Source: Dactylosporangium aurantiacum (GTDB lineage Bacteria; Actinomycetota; Actinomycetes; Mycobacteriales; Micromonosporaceae). Taken from it: a DNA stretch of 64,000 bases. Of the stretch, positions 1 to 8,264 are shown piece by piece (position 1 is the stretch's first letter; every line of letters starts with the position of its first letter). The stretch lies in NCBI RefSeq assembly GCF_000716715.1, contig NZ_JNYJ01000002.1, forward strand, positions 124,001 through 188,000. Reading direction: 5' to 3'. A program made the position numbers and the translations under genes. Under the pieces are notes generated by a model that saw nothing but the letters and a program-made list of their open reading frames with translations, was not told where the DNA came from and did no database searches.

Positions 1-263
1 CCGACGCCCAGCTCGGCAACCACCGGGCGCTCATCCCGGAGCTGCGCTCGGCAGCCCAGGAGAACCCGCTCGACGAGTGGATCCACGAGCAGCTGATGAT
101 CGCGCTGCACGAGGCGGGCCGGCGCGCCGACGCGCTGGACACGTACCGCGGGCTGCAGCGCACCCTCGACGAGGAGCTCGGCATCCAGCCCTCGATCACC
201 CTGCGGGAGCTGCAGCGTGACGTGCTCGTCGGCAACGTGCGGCGGCACGCCCGCCTCGCCTGA
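1..263 (+). CDS. BTAD/SARP-type transcriptional regulator, C-terminal fragment
   Basis: The reading frame is open from the window edge (codons in phase with base 3) to TGA at 261-263, giving the last 86 or so residues. The text reads ENPLDEWIHEQLMIALHEAG, then a segment ending in DTYRGLQRTLDEELGIQPS and a TLRELQRDVL tail. This is the signature of the bacterial transcriptional activation domain (BTAD, TPR-like) that ends AfsR/SARP regulators. The DNA-binding half lies outside the window. The next two genes are sugar-modifying enzymes on the same strand, so it is plausibly a pathway-specific activator of a secondary-metabolite cluster to the left. The family call is secure; the target is inference. 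Confidence 0.8.
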   Translation, partial: DAQLGNHRALIPELRSAAQENPLDEWIHEQLMIALHEAGRRADALDTYRGLQRTLDEELGIQPSITLRELQRDVLVGNVRRHARLA

Positions 264-386
264 GCCGCGGCGCGGCGCGGGCGCCGTGGTCGACCGCCGC
301 TGGACAGCCCGTCGACCGGCGGGAGCGACAGTGTGCGGCACCGGACCGGCCACGGTCCCGGGCAGCGTGCTGGAAGGGGTTGGCAG

Positions 387-1313
387 ATGCAGTCGTCGCT
401 CGACGGCCCGGCGAAGTACGGGCGCAGCGCCCAGTGGGAACGGATCAACCGCACCCAGATCACCGCCGACGCGGTGAGCACCCTCGCCGGGTTCAAGGCG
501 AACGAGGTCAACTTCAAGCTCGCCCTGTGGGACCCGCGGGTCAACGGCGTGCGGTACCTCAAGACCCTCATCCACCACCTCGGCATGAACCTGTCGGCGC
601 AGAACCTGGACCGGCTGCGCCGCACGGCGAACCGCGACGTCGGCGACCCGATCGCGGTGCGCTGCCAGGGCGAGCGCATGTGCCTGGACTACCTGCAGGC
701 CGTCTTCGAGCTGGACTTCATCGCCGGGCAGCTGCCGCTGGACGGCGCGCGGGTGCTGGAGATCGGCGCCGGCTACGGCCGCACCTGCCACCTGCTGCTG
801 TCCAACGCCGACATCGAGGCGTACCACATCATCGACCTCGACAACTCCCTCAGCCTGGCCCGGACGTACCTGGGCGCCGTGCTGACCCCCGAGCAGCTGG
901 CGAAGGTCACGTTCACCCGCATCGACGACGTCGACCGGGTCACCGCGGCGCAGCGGTTCGACCTGTGCCTCAACGTCGACTCGTTCGCCGAGATGGACGC
1001 CGCGACCGTGCACCAGTACCTCGACCTGATCGACCGGACCTGCCGCTACCTGTACGTGTGCAACCCGGTCGGCAAGTACCTCGACAAGAGCCTCGACGGG
1101 CACGCCCAGGGCGAGGAGACCGTCGCGCTCGCGCTGCGGTCGGGGCTGCTGCGCGACGTCATCGACATCCACGACAGCGAGGTCGTGGCGGCCCAGTCGC
1201 ACAAGTTCCTCGCCGCGTACCGGCCCGGCCGCGACTGGCACTGCCTGGCCTCGCAGCGGGCCGTGCCGTGGAGCTTCTACTGGCAGGCCCTGTACGCCCG
1301 GGCGGCGTCGTGA
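387..1313 (+). CDS. putative sugar O-methyltransferase (SAM-dependent)
   Basis: A 308-residue protein. The ATG at 387 is chosen because AAGGGG at 374-379 lies at ribosome-binding distance; the open frame extends upstream to 333, but those 18 residues look like untranslated leader. Around residue 125-150 it reads LDGARVLEIGAGYGRTCHLL, the glycine-rich SAM-binding motif I of Rossmann methyltransferases, followed by a HIIDLDNSL acidic strand (motif II). Overall it resembles the 'putative sugar O-methyltransferase' group seen in antibiotic deoxysugar pathways. It overlaps the next gene, a nucleotide-sugar ketoreductase, by 4 bp (GTGA), which fits co-translation and a shared sugar pathway. The position methylated cannot be told from sequence. 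Confidence 0.72.
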   Translation: MQSSLDGPAKYGRSAQWERINRTQITADAVSTLAGFKANEVNFKLALWDPRVNGVRYLKTLIHHLGMNLSAQNLDRLRRTANRDVGDPIAVRCQGERMCLDYLQAVFELDFIAGQLPLDGARVLEIGAGYGRTCHLLLSNADIEAYHIIDLDNSLSLARTYLGAVLTPEQLAKVTFTRIDDVDRVTAAQRFDLCLNVDSFAEMDAATVHQYLDLIDRTCRYLYVCNPVGKYLDKSLDGHAQGEETVALALRSGLLRDVIDIHDSEVVAAQSHKFLAAYRPGRDWHCLASQRAVPWSFYWQALYARAAS

Positions 1314-2299
1314 CCCGGCCGGTCGCGGTCGTGCTCGGCGCGTCCGGGCTCATCGGCACCGCGGTCACCGGGCTGCTCGCCGCCCGGCCGCTGCACCTGC
1401 GCACCGTCGCGCGCAACCCCCAGCCGCCGCCGGCCGGCGCGCGGGCGCGGGTCGAGCCGGTCGCCGCCGACCTCACCGACCCGGCCGCCGTGCGCGCCGC
1501 GGTCGCCGGCGCCGACCTGGTCGTGCACCTCGTCGCGCACCGCGGCGGCTGGCGCGACGCGGAGGGCAACGCGCACGTCAACGTCGGCGTCCTGGACTGC
1601 GTGCTCCGGGCCGCCGGGTCGGCCGGCACCCGGCCCACGGTCGTGTTCACCGGGTCGACGTCGCAGGCCGGGGTACCGGCCCGCCTGCCGATCGACGGCA
1701 CCGAGCCGGACGACCCGCGCACCCCGTACGACCACCAGAAGTGCGCCGCGCAGGGCCTTCTGGCCGCCGCGACCGCCGCCGGCACCGTCCACGGCGTCAC
1801 GCTGCGCCTGCCGACGATCTTCGGCGCACTCGACGGCCCCGGCATGGTGGCCGCGATGTTCCGCCGCGCGTTCGCCGGCGAGCCGCTCACCCTGTGGCAC
1901 GACGTGCTGCGCGACCTGCTGTACGCCACCGACGCCGCCGCGGCCGTCGTCGCCGCCGCCGACCACGCGCCCGCCCTCATCGCCGCGGGCCGTGCTGTCG
2001 CGGGTGTGTCCGCCGGGCCCGCCGCGGGCCTGATCGCGGGCCCGCCGGGCCGGTCGTGGGTGGTGGGCACCGGGCGGCCGGTGCCGCTGCGGGAGCTGTT
2101 CACCCGCATCGCCGCGGCCGCCGCGGAGCGCACGGGCGGCCCGCCGGTGCCGGTGCGCACCGTACCGCCGCCGCCGACCGCGACCCTCACCGACCAGCAC
2201 GACGTCGTCGTCGACGCGACCGCCTTCACGGCGGTGACCGGCTGGACCCCGGTGGTGCCCCTCGACGAGGCACTGCGCCAGGTGGCCGCCGGCCGGTGA
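1310..2299 (+). CDS. NDP-hexose 4-ketoreductase (SDR / epimerase-dehydratase family)
   Basis: A 329-residue extended short-chain dehydrogenase. The GTG start at 1310 overlaps the TGA of the methyltransferase. The N-terminus has the NAD(P) motif GASGLIG; further on are VVFTGSTSQAG, YDHQK (catalytic YxxxK near residue 142) and the WHDVLRDLLYATDAA and VTGWTPVVPLDEAL blocks. These match the UrdR/LanR-type dTDP-4-keto-6-deoxyhexose 4-ketoreductases of glycosylated polyketide pathways. The likely reaction is reduction of the C-4 keto group of an activated deoxysugar in the cytoplasm. An alanine-rich insert near residues 225-245 is unusual for the family. It is probably the last gene of a metabolite cluster, since a repeat-rich gap and an unrelated regulator follow. 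Confidence 0.78.
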   Translation: MTRPVAVVLGASGLIGTAVTGLLAARPLHLRTVARNPQPPPAGARARVEPVAADLTDPAAVRAAVAGADLVVHLVAHRGGWRDAEGNAHVNVGVLDCVLRAAGSAGTRPTVVFTGSTSQAGVPARLPIDGTEPDDPRTPYDHQKCAAQGLLAAATAAGTVHGVTLRLPTIFGALDGPGMVAAMFRRAFAGEPLTLWHDVLRDLLYATDAAAAVVAAADHAPALIAAGRAVAGVSAGPAAGLIAGPPGRSWVVGTGRPVPLRELFTRIAAAAAERTGGPPVPVRTVPPPPTATLTDQHDVVVDATAFTAVTGWTPVVPLDEALRQVAAGR

Positions 2300-2380
2300 G
2301 GTCCCGCGCGACCGGCTGATCCACGACACGGTCGCCTTCGCCGTCCGCTGACCGGGACCGTGCGGCGAGGCACGGCCTGA

Positions 2381-2592
2381 CCCCGCCAGGGGAGGGCGAC
2401 CACCACGGCTCCGCCCCGTCCAGCCCTCGACGGAAGCCCGACCACGACGCAGCTAGGAAGCGCAGCGCCCGATCTCCGCAGTCCAGCCCCGCCAGGGGAG
2501 GACGACCACCACGGCTCCGCCCCGTCCAGCCCTCGACGGAAGCCCGACCACGACGCAGCTAGGAAGCGCAGCGCCCGCACTCCCCAGTCCAG
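2381..2592. repeat. 106-bp tandem direct repeat, two copies
   Basis: Copy 1 runs 2381-2486 and copy 2 runs 2487-2592. They differ by a few bases: one G/A near the start and a short block near the 3' end. Each copy opens with a CCCC-GCCA-GGGG mini-hairpin. The 371-bp gap 2300-2670 holds no convincing gene; this repeat and the hairpin after it are its only visible structure. It may be an intergenic repeat family of the genome, which cannot be tested from one window. Confidence 0.85.
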
Positions 2593-2609
2593 CCGGCCTG
2601 GGGAGTGCG
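2576..2609. terminator. 12-bp perfect stem-loop at the end of the tandem repeat
   Basis: CGCACTCCCCAG at 2576-2587 pairs perfectly with CTGGGGAGTGCG at 2598-2609 around a 10-base loop. It lies between the 3' ends of the rightward ketoreductase gene and the leftward GntR gene, where a bidirectional terminator would be expected. There is no U-tract, which is usual in high-GC actinobacteria. The role is inferred from position and structure. Confidence 0.5.
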
Positions 2610-2670
2610 AGCGCAGCGAGCATGGGGGCCGCGGGTGGGAACCCCCGCCGCCGCGCCGGAGGCGCGGCAG

Positions 2671-3339
2671 CTAGCACAGCCGCAGCATCAGCAGCCGGCC
2701 GGTCTCCTCGAGGTGGGTGCGCATCGCGGCCTGCGCGGCCGGGCCGTCCCGGGCCAGGACCGCCCGCACCACCGGCTCGTGCTCGGCGTGGATCTGGTGC
2801 AGGGTCCTGCCGCCGGCGGTGGTCGGCGGGCCGAGCAGCGCCGTCGTCGACCGCAGCTGGGCGACGATGGCGGCGGCGCGGGTGTTGCCGGCGGTGCGCA
2901 GCAGCAGGTCGTGCAGCGAGCGGTCGGCCGGCCAGAAGGCCGCCTCGTCGCCGGCGGCGGCGGCCCGGGCCATCGTGTCCAGGGCGGCCCGGATGGCGGC
3001 GTGCTGCTCGGCGGTGCCGGCGACCGCGGCCTTCCCGGCGGCCGGCGCCTCCAGGGCCAGCCGGATCTCGATGATCTCCTCGATGTCGTGGGCGCGCGGC
3101 GGCAGGACGCGGAAGCCGCGGTTGCGCTGGATCACGACCAGGCCGGCCTCGGCGAGGCGGAGCATGCCCTCGCGGACCGGGCTGCGGGAGACGCCGAGCA
3201 GCTCGGCGAGCTGGTACACCGAATACGTCCGCTCCGGCAGCAGCTCGCCGGCGGCGATGCCGTCGCGGACCGCCTGGGCGACGGCGTCGGCGAGGGTGGG
3301 GGCCTCCTGCGGCAGGCGAAGCGACGGCACGAGTAACAT
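2671..3339 (-). CDS. GntR/FadR-family transcriptional regulator
   Basis: A 222-residue protein. The N-terminal winged helix-turn-helix (about residues 15-75) contains YQLAELLGVSRSPVREGMLR and GFRVLPPRAHDIEEIIEIRL. The C-terminal part (about 85-210) is the all-helical FCD ligand domain, with the conserved RSLHDLLLRTAGN and HEPVVRAVLARDG positions. This is the FadR/LldR/GlcC subgroup that usually senses carboxylic acids. It diverges from a 2-hydroxyacid dehydrogenase, its probable target. The ATG at 3339 lies inside a 16-bp palindrome; an alternative in-frame ATG at 3348 or GTG at 3330 cannot be excluded. No separate Shine-Dalgarno is visible. The family call is firm; the exact ligand (lactate, glycolate or similar) is inference. 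Confidence 0.85.
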   Translation of the reverse strand: MLLVPSLRLPQEAPTLADAVAQAVRDGIAAGELLPERTYSVYQLAELLGVSRSPVREGMLRLAEAGLVVIQRNRGFRVLPPRAHDIEEIIEIRLALEAPAAGKAAVAGTAEQHAAIRAALDTMARAAAAGDEAAFWPADRSLHDLLLRTAGNTRAAAIVAQLRSTTALLGPPTTAGGRTLHQIHAEHEPVVRAVLARDGPAAQAAMRTHLEETGRLLMLRLC

Positions 3340-3346
3340 GTTACTC
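3331..3346. promoter_or_regulatory. 16-bp perfect palindrome, probable GntR operator
   Basis: GAGTAACATGTTACTC is its own reverse complement. It contains in-frame ATG codons of both divergent genes (the GntR ATG at 3339 and an alternative ATG of the dehydrogenase at 3338), and the preferred dehydrogenase ATG at 3347 follows directly. Its AT-rich centre is unusual for this DNA. FadR-type repressors bind short palindromes of this size. Binding here would block both genes at the start codon. Confidence 0.65.
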
Positions 3347-6142
3347 ATGACTGACGTGGTGGCGGCGCTGGAGGCGGCCGGTCTCGAGGTCCGGGCCGAC
3401 GCCGGCACGCGCGGCATGTACGCCTCCGACGCCTCGCTGTACCGCATCCCGCCCCTCGCGGTGGTGCGGCCCCGGCACGTGGACGAGGTCGCCGCGGCGC
3501 TCGCCGTGGCCCGCGAGACCGGGGTGCCGGTCACGTCCCGCGGCGCCGGCACGTCCGTGGCGGGCAACGCGGTCGGCCGGGGCATCGTGCTGGACTTCTC
3601 CCGGCACCTCAACCGGGTGCTCGCCGTCGACCCCGAGGCCCGCACCGCGGTCGTGGAGCCCGGGACCGTGCACGCGGTGCTGCAGAAGGCCGTCACCCCG
3701 CACGGCGTGCGGTTCGGTCCCGACCCGTCCACCCACCCGCGGTGCACGATCGGCGGGATGATCGGCAACAACGCGTGCGGGTCGCGGTCCCTCGCCTATG
3801 GGCGCACCAGCGACAACGTGGCGGGACTGGAGCTGCTGACCGCCGCCGGCGAGACCCTCGCCACCGGCTACGACGCCCGCGTGCCGTTCGCGCGCGGGGC
3901 GGCGGCCGCCGTCGACGCGGCCCGGGCGGCCGTGGGCCGGCACCTGGCCACCGCCCGCACCGAGTTCGACCGGTTCGGCCGCCAGGTGTCCGGGTACGCC
4001 GTGCAGCACCTCCTGCCGGAGCGGTTCGACCTCACCCAGGCCCTCGTCGGCTCCGAGGGCACCCTGGCCGTCATCACCCGGGCCACCGTGAAGCTCGTCG
4101 TCGACGCCCCCGTGCGGGTCGTCGTCGTGCTCGGCTTCCGCGACATCGTCGCCGCCGGCGAGGCCGCCCCCGCGGTGGTCGCGCACGGCCCGACCTCCTG
4201 CGAGGGCCTCGACTCCCGCCTCATCGACGTGCTGCTCGCCCGGCGCGGCCCGGCCGCCGTGCCGCCGCTGCCGCGCGGCGGCGCGTGGCTGTTCGTCGAG
4301 CTCGCCGGGGACGACGCCGGCGAGGTCGAGGCCCGCGCCCGCCGGCTCGCCGCCGACGGCATCAGCGACGCCACGCTCGTCGTCACCGACCCGGCCACCC
4401 AGGCGCAGCTGTGGCGCATCCGCGAGGACGGCGCCGGGCTCGCCGGGCGGGCCCCGTCGGACCGGCCCGCGTGGCCCGGCTGGGAGGACGCCGCCGTCCC
4501 GCCGCAGCGACTGGGGGCGTACCTGGCCCGCTTCGACGAGCTCGTCGCGGCGTACAAGCTGACGTCCGCGCCCTTCGGGCACTTCGGCGACGGCTGCATG
4601 CACGTGCGCCTCGACTTCCCCCTCGACGAGCCGGGCGGCACGAAGATCCTGCGCGACTTCCTCACCGACGCCGCGAAGCTCGTCGGCGAGTTCGGCGGTT
4701 CGCTGTCCGGCGAGCACGGCGACGGCCGCGCCCGCTCCGAGCTGCTGCCGCACATGTACTCCGCCGACGCGATCGCCCTGTTCGCCGCGGTCAAGCACGC
4801 GTTCGACCCGGGCAACCTGCTCAACCCCGGCGTGCTCGTCGACCCCGACCCGGTCGACGCCGACGTCCGCCCGGCCGGCCGGTTCCCGCTCAAGGCCCTG
4901 GCCATGGCGTATCCGCACGACGGCGGCGACCTCGCCCAGGCCGTGCACCGCTGCACCGGGGTCGGCAAGTGCCGCGCCGACAACTCGGCCGCCGGCGGGG
5001 TGATGTGCCCGTCGTACCTGGCGACCCGGGAGGAGAAGGACTCCACCCGGGGCCGCGCCCGGGTGCTGCAGGAGGTGGTGCGCGGCGAGCTCGCCTGGTC
5101 CGACCCGGCCGTCCACGACGCGCTCGACCTGTGCCTGTCCTGCAAGGGCTGCGCGTCGGACTGCCCGACCGGCATCGACATGGCCACCTACAAGTCGGAG
5201 GTGCTGCACCAGACGTACCGTGGCCGGCTGCGCCCCCGCTCCCACTACACCCTCGGCATGCTGCCCCGCTGGGCGCGCCTGGCCGGCTGGACCCCGCGCC
5301 TGGCGAACCTCGGCATGCGCCTGCCCGGCCTCGGCCGCCTGCTGCGCTGGCTCGCGGGCGTGGACCGCCGCCGCACCGTGCCCGCGTTCGCCCGCCGCCC
5401 GTTCCGGCGCACCTTCCGCCCCGAGCCCGGCGGCACCCCGGTGATCCTGTTCGCCGACTCGTTCTCCGACGCGTTCTCCCCGGACGCCGCGGCGGCGACG
5501 GTACGGGTGCTGCGCGCCGCCGGCTACGAGCCCCGCCTCCCGTCGTCCGCCGTGTGCTGCGGCCTGACCTGGATCACCACCGGCCAGCTCGACAGCGCCC
5601 GCACGATCCTGTCCCGCACCGTCGCGGCCCTCGCCCCCGATGCCCACGCCGGCGTGCCCATCGTCGGCATCGAACCGTCCTGCACCGCGGTCCTGCGCTC
5701 CGACATCCACGAGCTGCTCCCCGGCGACGAGGACGCGGCCGCCGTGGCCGGCGCCGTGCGCACCCTCGCCGAGCTGCTCACCGCCACCCCCGGCTGGACC
5801 CCACCGGACCTGTCCGGCGTCGAGGTCGTCGCCCAGCCCCACTGCCACCACCACGCCGTCCTCGGCTGGAAGACCGACGCCGACCTGCTCGCCGCCACCG
5901 GCGCCAAGGTCCGGCGCCTCGCCGGCTGCTGCGGCCTGGCCGGCAACTTCGGCGTCGAGATCGGCCACTACGACGTCTCCGTCGCCGTGGCCGGGCAGCA
6001 CCTGCTCCCGGCCCTCGACGCCGCCCCGGACGCGGTCGTGCTCGCCGACGGCTTCTCCTGCCGTACCCAGGTCGCCGACCTGCGCGACCGCCCCGCCGTC
6101 CACCTCGCCCAGCTCCTGGACCCGTCCACCCCGGCGCGGTGA
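3347..6142 (+). CDS. FAD-binding and Fe-S 2-hydroxyacid dehydrogenase (GlcD-GlcF-type fusion, D-lactate/glycolate family)
   Basis: A 931-residue flavoprotein joining two enzymes that are separate in glycolate oxidase. Residues about 35-175 form the PCMH-type FAD domain (PVTSRGAGTSVAGNAVG; IGGMIGNNACGSRS). Residues 220-480 are the FAD-linked oxidase C-terminal domain (FGHFGDGCMHVRLDFP; SGEHGDGRARSELLP). Near residue 535 and 596 are the two iron-sulfur binding stretches, the second canonical (CLSCKGCASDCPTG). Two CCG-type domains follow (VCCGLTW near 737, GCCGLAGNFG near 860). Such fusions oxidise D-2-hydroxyacids such as D-lactate, glycolate or 2-hydroxyglutarate and pass electrons to the membrane chain. 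ATG 3347 is taken as the start, with ATG 3338 possible. Diverges from a GntR regulator of the matching class. The substrate is unresolved. Confidence 0.85.
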   Translation: MTDVVAALEAAGLEVRADAGTRGMYASDASLYRIPPLAVVRPRHVDEVAAALAVARETGVPVTSRGAGTSVAGNAVGRGIVLDFSRHLNRVLAVDPEARTAVVEPGTVHAVLQKAVTPHGVRFGPDPSTHPRCTIGGMIGNNACGSRSLAYGRTSDNVAGLELLTAAGETLATGYDARVPFARGAAAAVDAARAAVGRHLATARTEFDRFGRQVSGYAVQHLLPERFDLTQALVGSEGTLAVITRATVKLVVDAPVRVVVVLGFRDIVAAGEAAPAVVAHGPTSCEGLDSRLIDVLLARRGPAAVPPLPRGGAWLFVELAGDDAGEVEARARRLAADGISDATLVVTDPATQAQLWRIREDGAGLAGRAPSDRPAWPGWEDAAVPPQRLGAYLARFDELVAAYKLTSAPFGHFGDGCMHVRLDFPLDEPGGTKILRDFLTDAAKLVGEFGGSLSGEHGDGRARSELLPHMYSADAIALFAAVKHAFDPGNLLNPGVLVDPDPVDADVRPAGRFPLKALAMAYPHDGGDLAQAVHRCTGVGKCRADNSAAGGVMCPSYLATREEKDSTRGRARVLQEVVRGELAWSDPAVHDALDLCLSCKGCASDCPTGIDMATYKSEVLHQTYRGRLRPRSHYTLGMLPRWARLAGWTPRLANLGMRLPGLGRLLRWLAGVDRRRTVPAFARRPFRRTFRPEPGGTPVILFADSFSDAFSPDAAAATVRVLRAAGYEPRLPSSAVCCGLTWITTGQLDSARTILSRTVAALAPDAHAGVPIVGIEPSCTAVLRSDIHELLPGDEDAAAVAGAVRTLAELLTATPGWTPPDLSGVEVVAQPHCHHHAVLGWKTDADLLAATGAKVRRLAGCCGLAGNFGVEIGHYDVSVAVAGQHLLPALDAAPDAVVLADGFSCRTQVADLRDRPAVHLAQLLDPSTPAR

Positions 6143-6156
6143 CGCCGGGCCGACAG

Positions 6157-7164
6157 TCAGGGGCGGTGGGCGCCGGTGAGGGTGGCGGCGCGGTCCGGGG
6201 GCATGGGTTCCTCGACGACGCGGTGCGCGCCGGTGGAGGCGTGCAGGATCCGGGGCGGGGTGGTGCCGTCGGGTGGGGTGACCACGACGGCGACGTGGTG
6301 GACGCGGCGGCCGGGGCGGGCGAAGCAGTACAGGTCGCCGGGGCGTTCCGTGCCCGGGGCCACGGCAGGTGCCGCGGCGGCCTGGTCGTGGGCGTCGCGG
6401 GGGAGGCGGACGCCGAGGCGGCGCCATGTGAGGTGGACCAGGCCGGAGCAGTCGATGCCGAGGGTGGACAGGCCGCCCCACACGTAGACGGCGCCCAGGA
6501 GGCGGCGGGCCATGGCGAGGGCCTCGGCGCCGGTCGGCGGGGCCGACGGGGCCGGGGCGAGGTCGGCGGTGCGGGCCCAGAGCGGCTCCGGCCGGCCGGG
6601 GACGTGCACCGGCAGCCACCCACCCCGCGCGCCGCCCGACGCCCTGCCCGGCGTCCCGCCTGACGTCCCGCCCGACGCGCCGTGCAATGCCCCGCCCGGC
6701 GCGCCGTCCGATGCTCCGCCCGGCGCCGGGCCGAGTGCCGGGCCGGCCGGGGTCAGCAGTGTGCCGAGGCCCACGCCGGGCAGCACGGGACGGCCGGTCG
6801 GGGCGTCCACCAGCGTGGTCGACAGCGCGTCGACCACCAGGGGGCCGGGGCCGGCGGGGACGGGTGCGGCCAGGTGCGAGGCGCGCATCCAGCCCGGGTA
6901 GCCCCGCGGGTCCAGCGTGGGCGCGGCCTGGGCGGGGGCCACCACCCTGGCCCAGCCGTCGGGGCGGACCTCGTCGACGACGACCGGGTCGCCGAGCAGC
7001 AGCTGGGTGACCACGGCGCTGGAGGTCTGCTCGTCGGGGGTCATGGCGGCGATCCAGGCGGCCACGTCCGGGTCGTCGCGGACGGCCGCCGCGTCGCTGG
7101 GCCGCACGGCGGACGGTGCCGACCAGACGGTGGCCACCGGCACGCGCACCGCGGCCGGGGTCAT
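6157..7164 (-). CDS. SH3-like/NlpC-P60 cell-wall peptide endopeptidase (YkfC-like)
   Basis: A 335-residue protein. The start ATG at 7164 has an excellent GGAGGT six bases upstream (7171-7176); an earlier ATG at 7197 overlapping the epimerase stop is less likely. The N-terminal half resembles bacterial SH3 repeats (WARVV, GYPGWMRASHL). The C-terminal NlpC/P60 domain shows GAVYVWGGLSTLGIDCSGLVHLTW with the catalytic Cys, then HHVAVVV with the His. Between them is a Gly/Ala-rich linker of about 40 residues built from irregular GG-x-x units. Beside a dipeptide epimerase and a peptide importer, it matches YkfC, which removes gamma-D-Glu-linked diamino acid from murein peptides. No signal peptide is visible, so it probably acts in the cytoplasm on imported peptides. 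Confidence 0.82.
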   Translation of the reverse strand: MTPAAVRVPVATVWSAPSAVRPSDAAAVRDDPDVAAWIAAMTPDEQTSSAVVTQLLLGDPVVVDEVRPDGWARVVAPAQAAPTLDPRGYPGWMRASHLAAPVPAGPGPLVVDALSTTLVDAPTGRPVLPGVGLGTLLTPAGPALGPAPGGASDGAPGGALHGASGGTSGGTPGRASGGARGGWLPVHVPGRPEPLWARTADLAPAPSAPPTGAEALAMARRLLGAVYVWGGLSTLGIDCSGLVHLTWRRLGVRLPRDAHDQAAAAPAVAPGTERPGDLYCFARPGRRVHHVAVVVTPPDGTTPPRILHASTGAHRVVEEPMPPDRAATLTGAHRP

Positions 7165-7193
7165 GACGTCACCTCCGCTGCGCTCCGTGCTGG

Positions 7194-8264
7194 TCATGCG
7201 ACGTCCAGCGTGACGCCGAGGCCGGGGGCGTCGGGCAGGTGGACCTCGGCGCCGGCGTACCGGATGCCGCCGCGCACCGGGGAGGACGCGAGCCACCAGG
7301 CGGCGTCCAGGTCGGACACGGCGCTGGTGCCGAAGGCGGCGGCGAGGCTGGCGGCGGCGCCGACCCCGATCTCGGTCTCCATCATCGAACCGACCAGGGT
7401 GCCCATGTCGTGCGCGGCGGCGAGGTCCAGCAGGGTCCGGGCCGGGCCGAGCCCGCCGCACTTGGCCAGCTTCACGTTGACCAGGTCGGCGGCCCGGCGG
7501 CGGATCACCTCGACGAGGTCGCGGGCGCCGAACACGGCCTCGTCGGCGAGGATCGGCACGCCGACGCGGTCGCTGACCCAGGCGAGGCCGTCGAGGTCGT
7601 GACGGGGCACGGGCTGCTCGACGAGCTCGACGTCGAGGCCGGCGTCCTCGATGCCGCGGATGACGCGGACCGCCTGCCGCGGGGTCCAGCCCTGGTTGGC
7701 GTCGAGGCGCAGTACCACGTCGGGGCCGACCCGGGCGCGGATCTCGCGGACCCGGGCCAGGTCGGTGCCGGCGTCGCCGACCTTGACCTTCAGCACCCGG
7801 AAGCCTTCCCGGACCCGGTCGTGCGCGGCGGCGGCGAGGGCGTCGGGGCTGCCGGCGGGGAGGGTGACGTCGGTGGGCACGGTGGTGGCGACGCCGCCGA
7901 GGAACCGCACGAGGGGGACGCCGGCGCGGCGGGCGGCGAGGTCGTGCAGGGCGACGTCGACGGCGGCCTTCGCGCCCTCGTTGCGCTGCACGGCCCGCTG
8001 CACGAGGCGGCCGCCGCCGGCCACGTCGTCGGCGTCGCGGCCGGTGAGCAGCGGGCCGAGCAGCTGCTCGACGCAGGCCTCGGCGCCGGCGACGCTGCCG
8101 CCGGTGACCTGCCACACCTGGGGTGCCTCGCCGTAGCCGCGGCGGCCGTCGGCGTCCTCGATCTCCACGATGAGCGACTCGGCGGTGGTGGCGCGGCGCA
8201 GCGCGGTGACGAACGGCGTGTGGAACGGCGCCGACACCCGGTGCGTGCGAACGGCCCGGATCAC
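7194..8264 (-). CDS. L-Ala-D/L-Glu (dipeptide) epimerase, enolase superfamily
   Basis: A 356-residue enolase-superfamily protein starting at GTG 8264. The N-terminal capping domain is followed by the barrel with FRVLKVKVG (a KxK catalytic lysine), VLRLDANQGW (metal-binding Asp), VELVEQPV (metal Glu), PILADEAVFG (metal Asp) and NVKLAKCGGL (second catalytic Lys). This pattern is that of the muconate-lactonizing subgroup dipeptide epimerases (YcjG/YkfB). The enzyme converts L-Ala-D-Glu from murein to L-Ala-L-Glu so that normal peptidases can use it. It sits between a peptide importer and a YkfC-like endopeptidase, which supports this. Its start overlaps the stop of a repeat-derived micro-ORF (GTGA). 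Confidence 0.85.
   Translation of the reverse strand: MIRAVRTHRVSAPFHTPFVTALRRATTAESLIVEIEDADGRRGYGEAPQVWQVTGGSVAGAEACVEQLLGPLLTGRDADDVAGGGRLVQRAVQRNEGAKAAVDVALHDLAARRAGVPLVRFLGGVATTVPTDVTLPAGSPDALAAAAHDRVREGFRVLKVKVGDAGTDLARVREIRARVGPDVVLRLDANQGWTPRQAVRVIRGIEDAGLDVELVEQPVPRHDLDGLAWVSDRVGVPILADEAVFGARDLVEVIRRRAADLVNVKLAKCGGLGPARTLLDLAAAHDMGTLVGSMMETEIGVGAAASLAAAFGTSAVSDLDAAWWLASSPVRGGIRYAGAEVHLPDAPGLGVTLDVA

Noticed and set aside
2717..3346. A 210-residue N-terminal extension of the dehydrogenase frame
   Set aside because: It runs antisense through the GntR gene, and family members begin close to MTDVVAALEAAG.
3341..6619. Long minus-strand frame across the FAD/Fe-S dehydrogenase
   Set aside because: Low-complexity translation without motifs; the plus strand has flavin and iron-sulfur signatures in order.
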